DNA of 5,936 nucleotides. It comes from JAKIWV01 sp049800095. GTDB lineage: Archaea > Thermoplasmatota > Thermoplasmata > Lutacidiplasmatales > UBA184. Positions 5,320 through 5,936 of the stretch are shown piece by piece. The translations under genes and the position numbers were made by a program. The DNA lies in assembly GCA_049800095.1 (NCBI GenBank), contig JBARJD010000106.1, positions 1-5,936 on the forward strand, in the 5' to 3' direction. The stretch's first letter is position 1. Every line of letters starts with the position of its first letter. Under the pieces are notes generated by a model. It saw only the letters and a program-made list of their open reading frames with translations, ran no database searches and had not been told where the DNA came from.

Positions 5320-5936
5320 CTACTGGACCATGATCCCTTCCACGGCGCGCACGCGCACCGAGAAGGCGTTCTGCAAGACCTGAACCTCGCTCCGAAGAGC
5401 CTGGATGGACGTCCGGAGCGCGTCCACGTCGCCCTTCGCGGCGGCCGCCTGGATGGGCGCTGCCGAAGCGGCGAGCTGGTCCGACGCCTGGACGAACCCG
5501 TAGTCGTACTCGTAGAGCTGGTCGAGGCGGGACTGCTGGAAGCGGACGTTCGCCGAAATGCCGGAGTACCCCTGTTCGGCGTGACGGATCCGGCCCGCCA
5601 GGACTTGGAGGTCGGACAGGATGGTCGCGAGGTCGGTGAGGCCCGCATACTGGTTCATCCGGGACATCGTCGCGCGGGTATCCTGCAAGCTGGCCAGGAC
5701 GCGGTCCACCTGGTTCGCGACTTGAATCCGGAGCTGGCTGTCGGCGGCCCGGATGTCCTCCATTTGACGGTACCCGCGGAAACCGGGCACCATCAACTGG
5801 AGTCGCTTCAGCGCGCCCCGATCGGAGTCTACGGTCTGACGAATATCGACAGGGGGGGGCGTTCCTGATGGGGCAGCGCTCGGAGCCGACGGCGCCGTCA
5901 TCGATGCGCCGCAGGCCGGGCAGAAGCGGGTTCCCG
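5320..5936 (-). CDS. Zinc-ribbon helical (coiled-coil) protein, partial (N-terminus off right edge)
   Basis: The frame is open to the right edge, giving 204 residues in the window. An ATG at 5901-5899 looks like a start but is probably internal: the codons before it encode GTRFCPACGAS, the second half of the same zinc ribbon found in the neighbouring genes, so the first C-x-x-C pair must lie beyond the window. A Pro/Ala/Ser linker follows, then about 170 residues of mainly helical sequence with heptad-like Leu/Ile/Val spacing, including GYRQMEDIRAADSQLR, RIRHAEQGYSGISAN and RLDQLYEYDY. This resembles an antiparallel helical bundle and lacks membrane segments. I recognise no named family. It is first of the three visible minus-strand genes, ending 15 bases before the SPFH start, and is probably a partner of it. 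The frame is secure and the function unknown. Confidence 0.8.
   Translation of the reverse strand, partial: GTRFCPACGASMTAPSAPSAAPSGTPPPVDIRQTVDSDRGALKRLQLMVPGFRGYRQMEDIRAADSQLRIQVANQVDRVLASLQDTRATMSRMNQYAGLTDLATILSDLQVLAGRIRHAEQGYSGISANVRFQQSRLDQLYEYDYGFVQASDQLAASAAPIQAAAAKGDVDALRTSIQALRSEVQVLQNAFSVRVRAVEGIMVQ

Noticed and set aside
5852..5859. A run of eight G (C on the coding strand), considered as a frameshift or phase-variation tract
   Set aside because: The same frame gives the zinc-ribbon half before it and the helical body after it, so the gene is intact across the run; it encodes prolines of the linker.
2752..5868. A 1038-residue open frame on the plus strand across the SPFH cluster
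   Set aside because: It lies opposite three well-supported genes, is rich in Arg, Gly and Ala, has no recognisable domain, and arises because high-GC codon use leaves few stops in the opposite frame.

Overview
The window is dense, GC-rich DNA carrying seven protein genes, of which the first and last run off the ends. It reads as archaeal: an Hjc-like archaeal resolvase, a TATA-type AT island in place of bacterial -35/-10 boxes, a gene start that fits leaderless transcription, and many small zinc-ribbon proteins. My best guess is a high-GC member of Thermoplasmatota; this is inference from protein style and not a proven assignment. I see no tRNA, rRNA, CRISPR array, insertion sequence or phage gene.

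Layout: (1) bases 1-459, minus strand, an Hjc-like nuclease whose C-terminus lies beyond the left edge. (2) A 56-base divergent promoter region (460-515) with one near-palindromic TATA-like element. (3) Bases 516-3043, plus strand, three closely packed genes: a winged-helix AAA-type ATPase, a small basic zinc-ribbon protein overlapping it by 35 bases, and a RimJ/RimL-type GNAT acetyltransferase. (4) Bases 3049-5936, minus strand, converging on the GNAT gene with only 5 bases between stop codons. In transcription order this cluster is a helical protein with an N-terminal zinc ribbon (its start lies beyond the right edge), an SPFH protein of the YdjI/COG4260 type with three C-terminal zinc ribbons, and a protein with two N-terminal zinc ribbons, a proline linker and a glycine-zipper segment.

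The minus-strand cluster is the most interesting part. All three proteins carry copies of the same zinc-ribbon style (C-P-x-C ... F-C-x-x-C-G), at least six in total, attached to three unrelated bodies. The genes are separated by 15 and 48 bases. This looks like a dedicated protein assembly, perhaps membrane-associated, distantly resembling bacterial YdjI gene neighbourhoods linked to envelope stress; that role is inferred. On the plus strand, the overlap of the ATPase with the zinc-ribbon gene suggests translational coupling and a shared function, which I cannot name.
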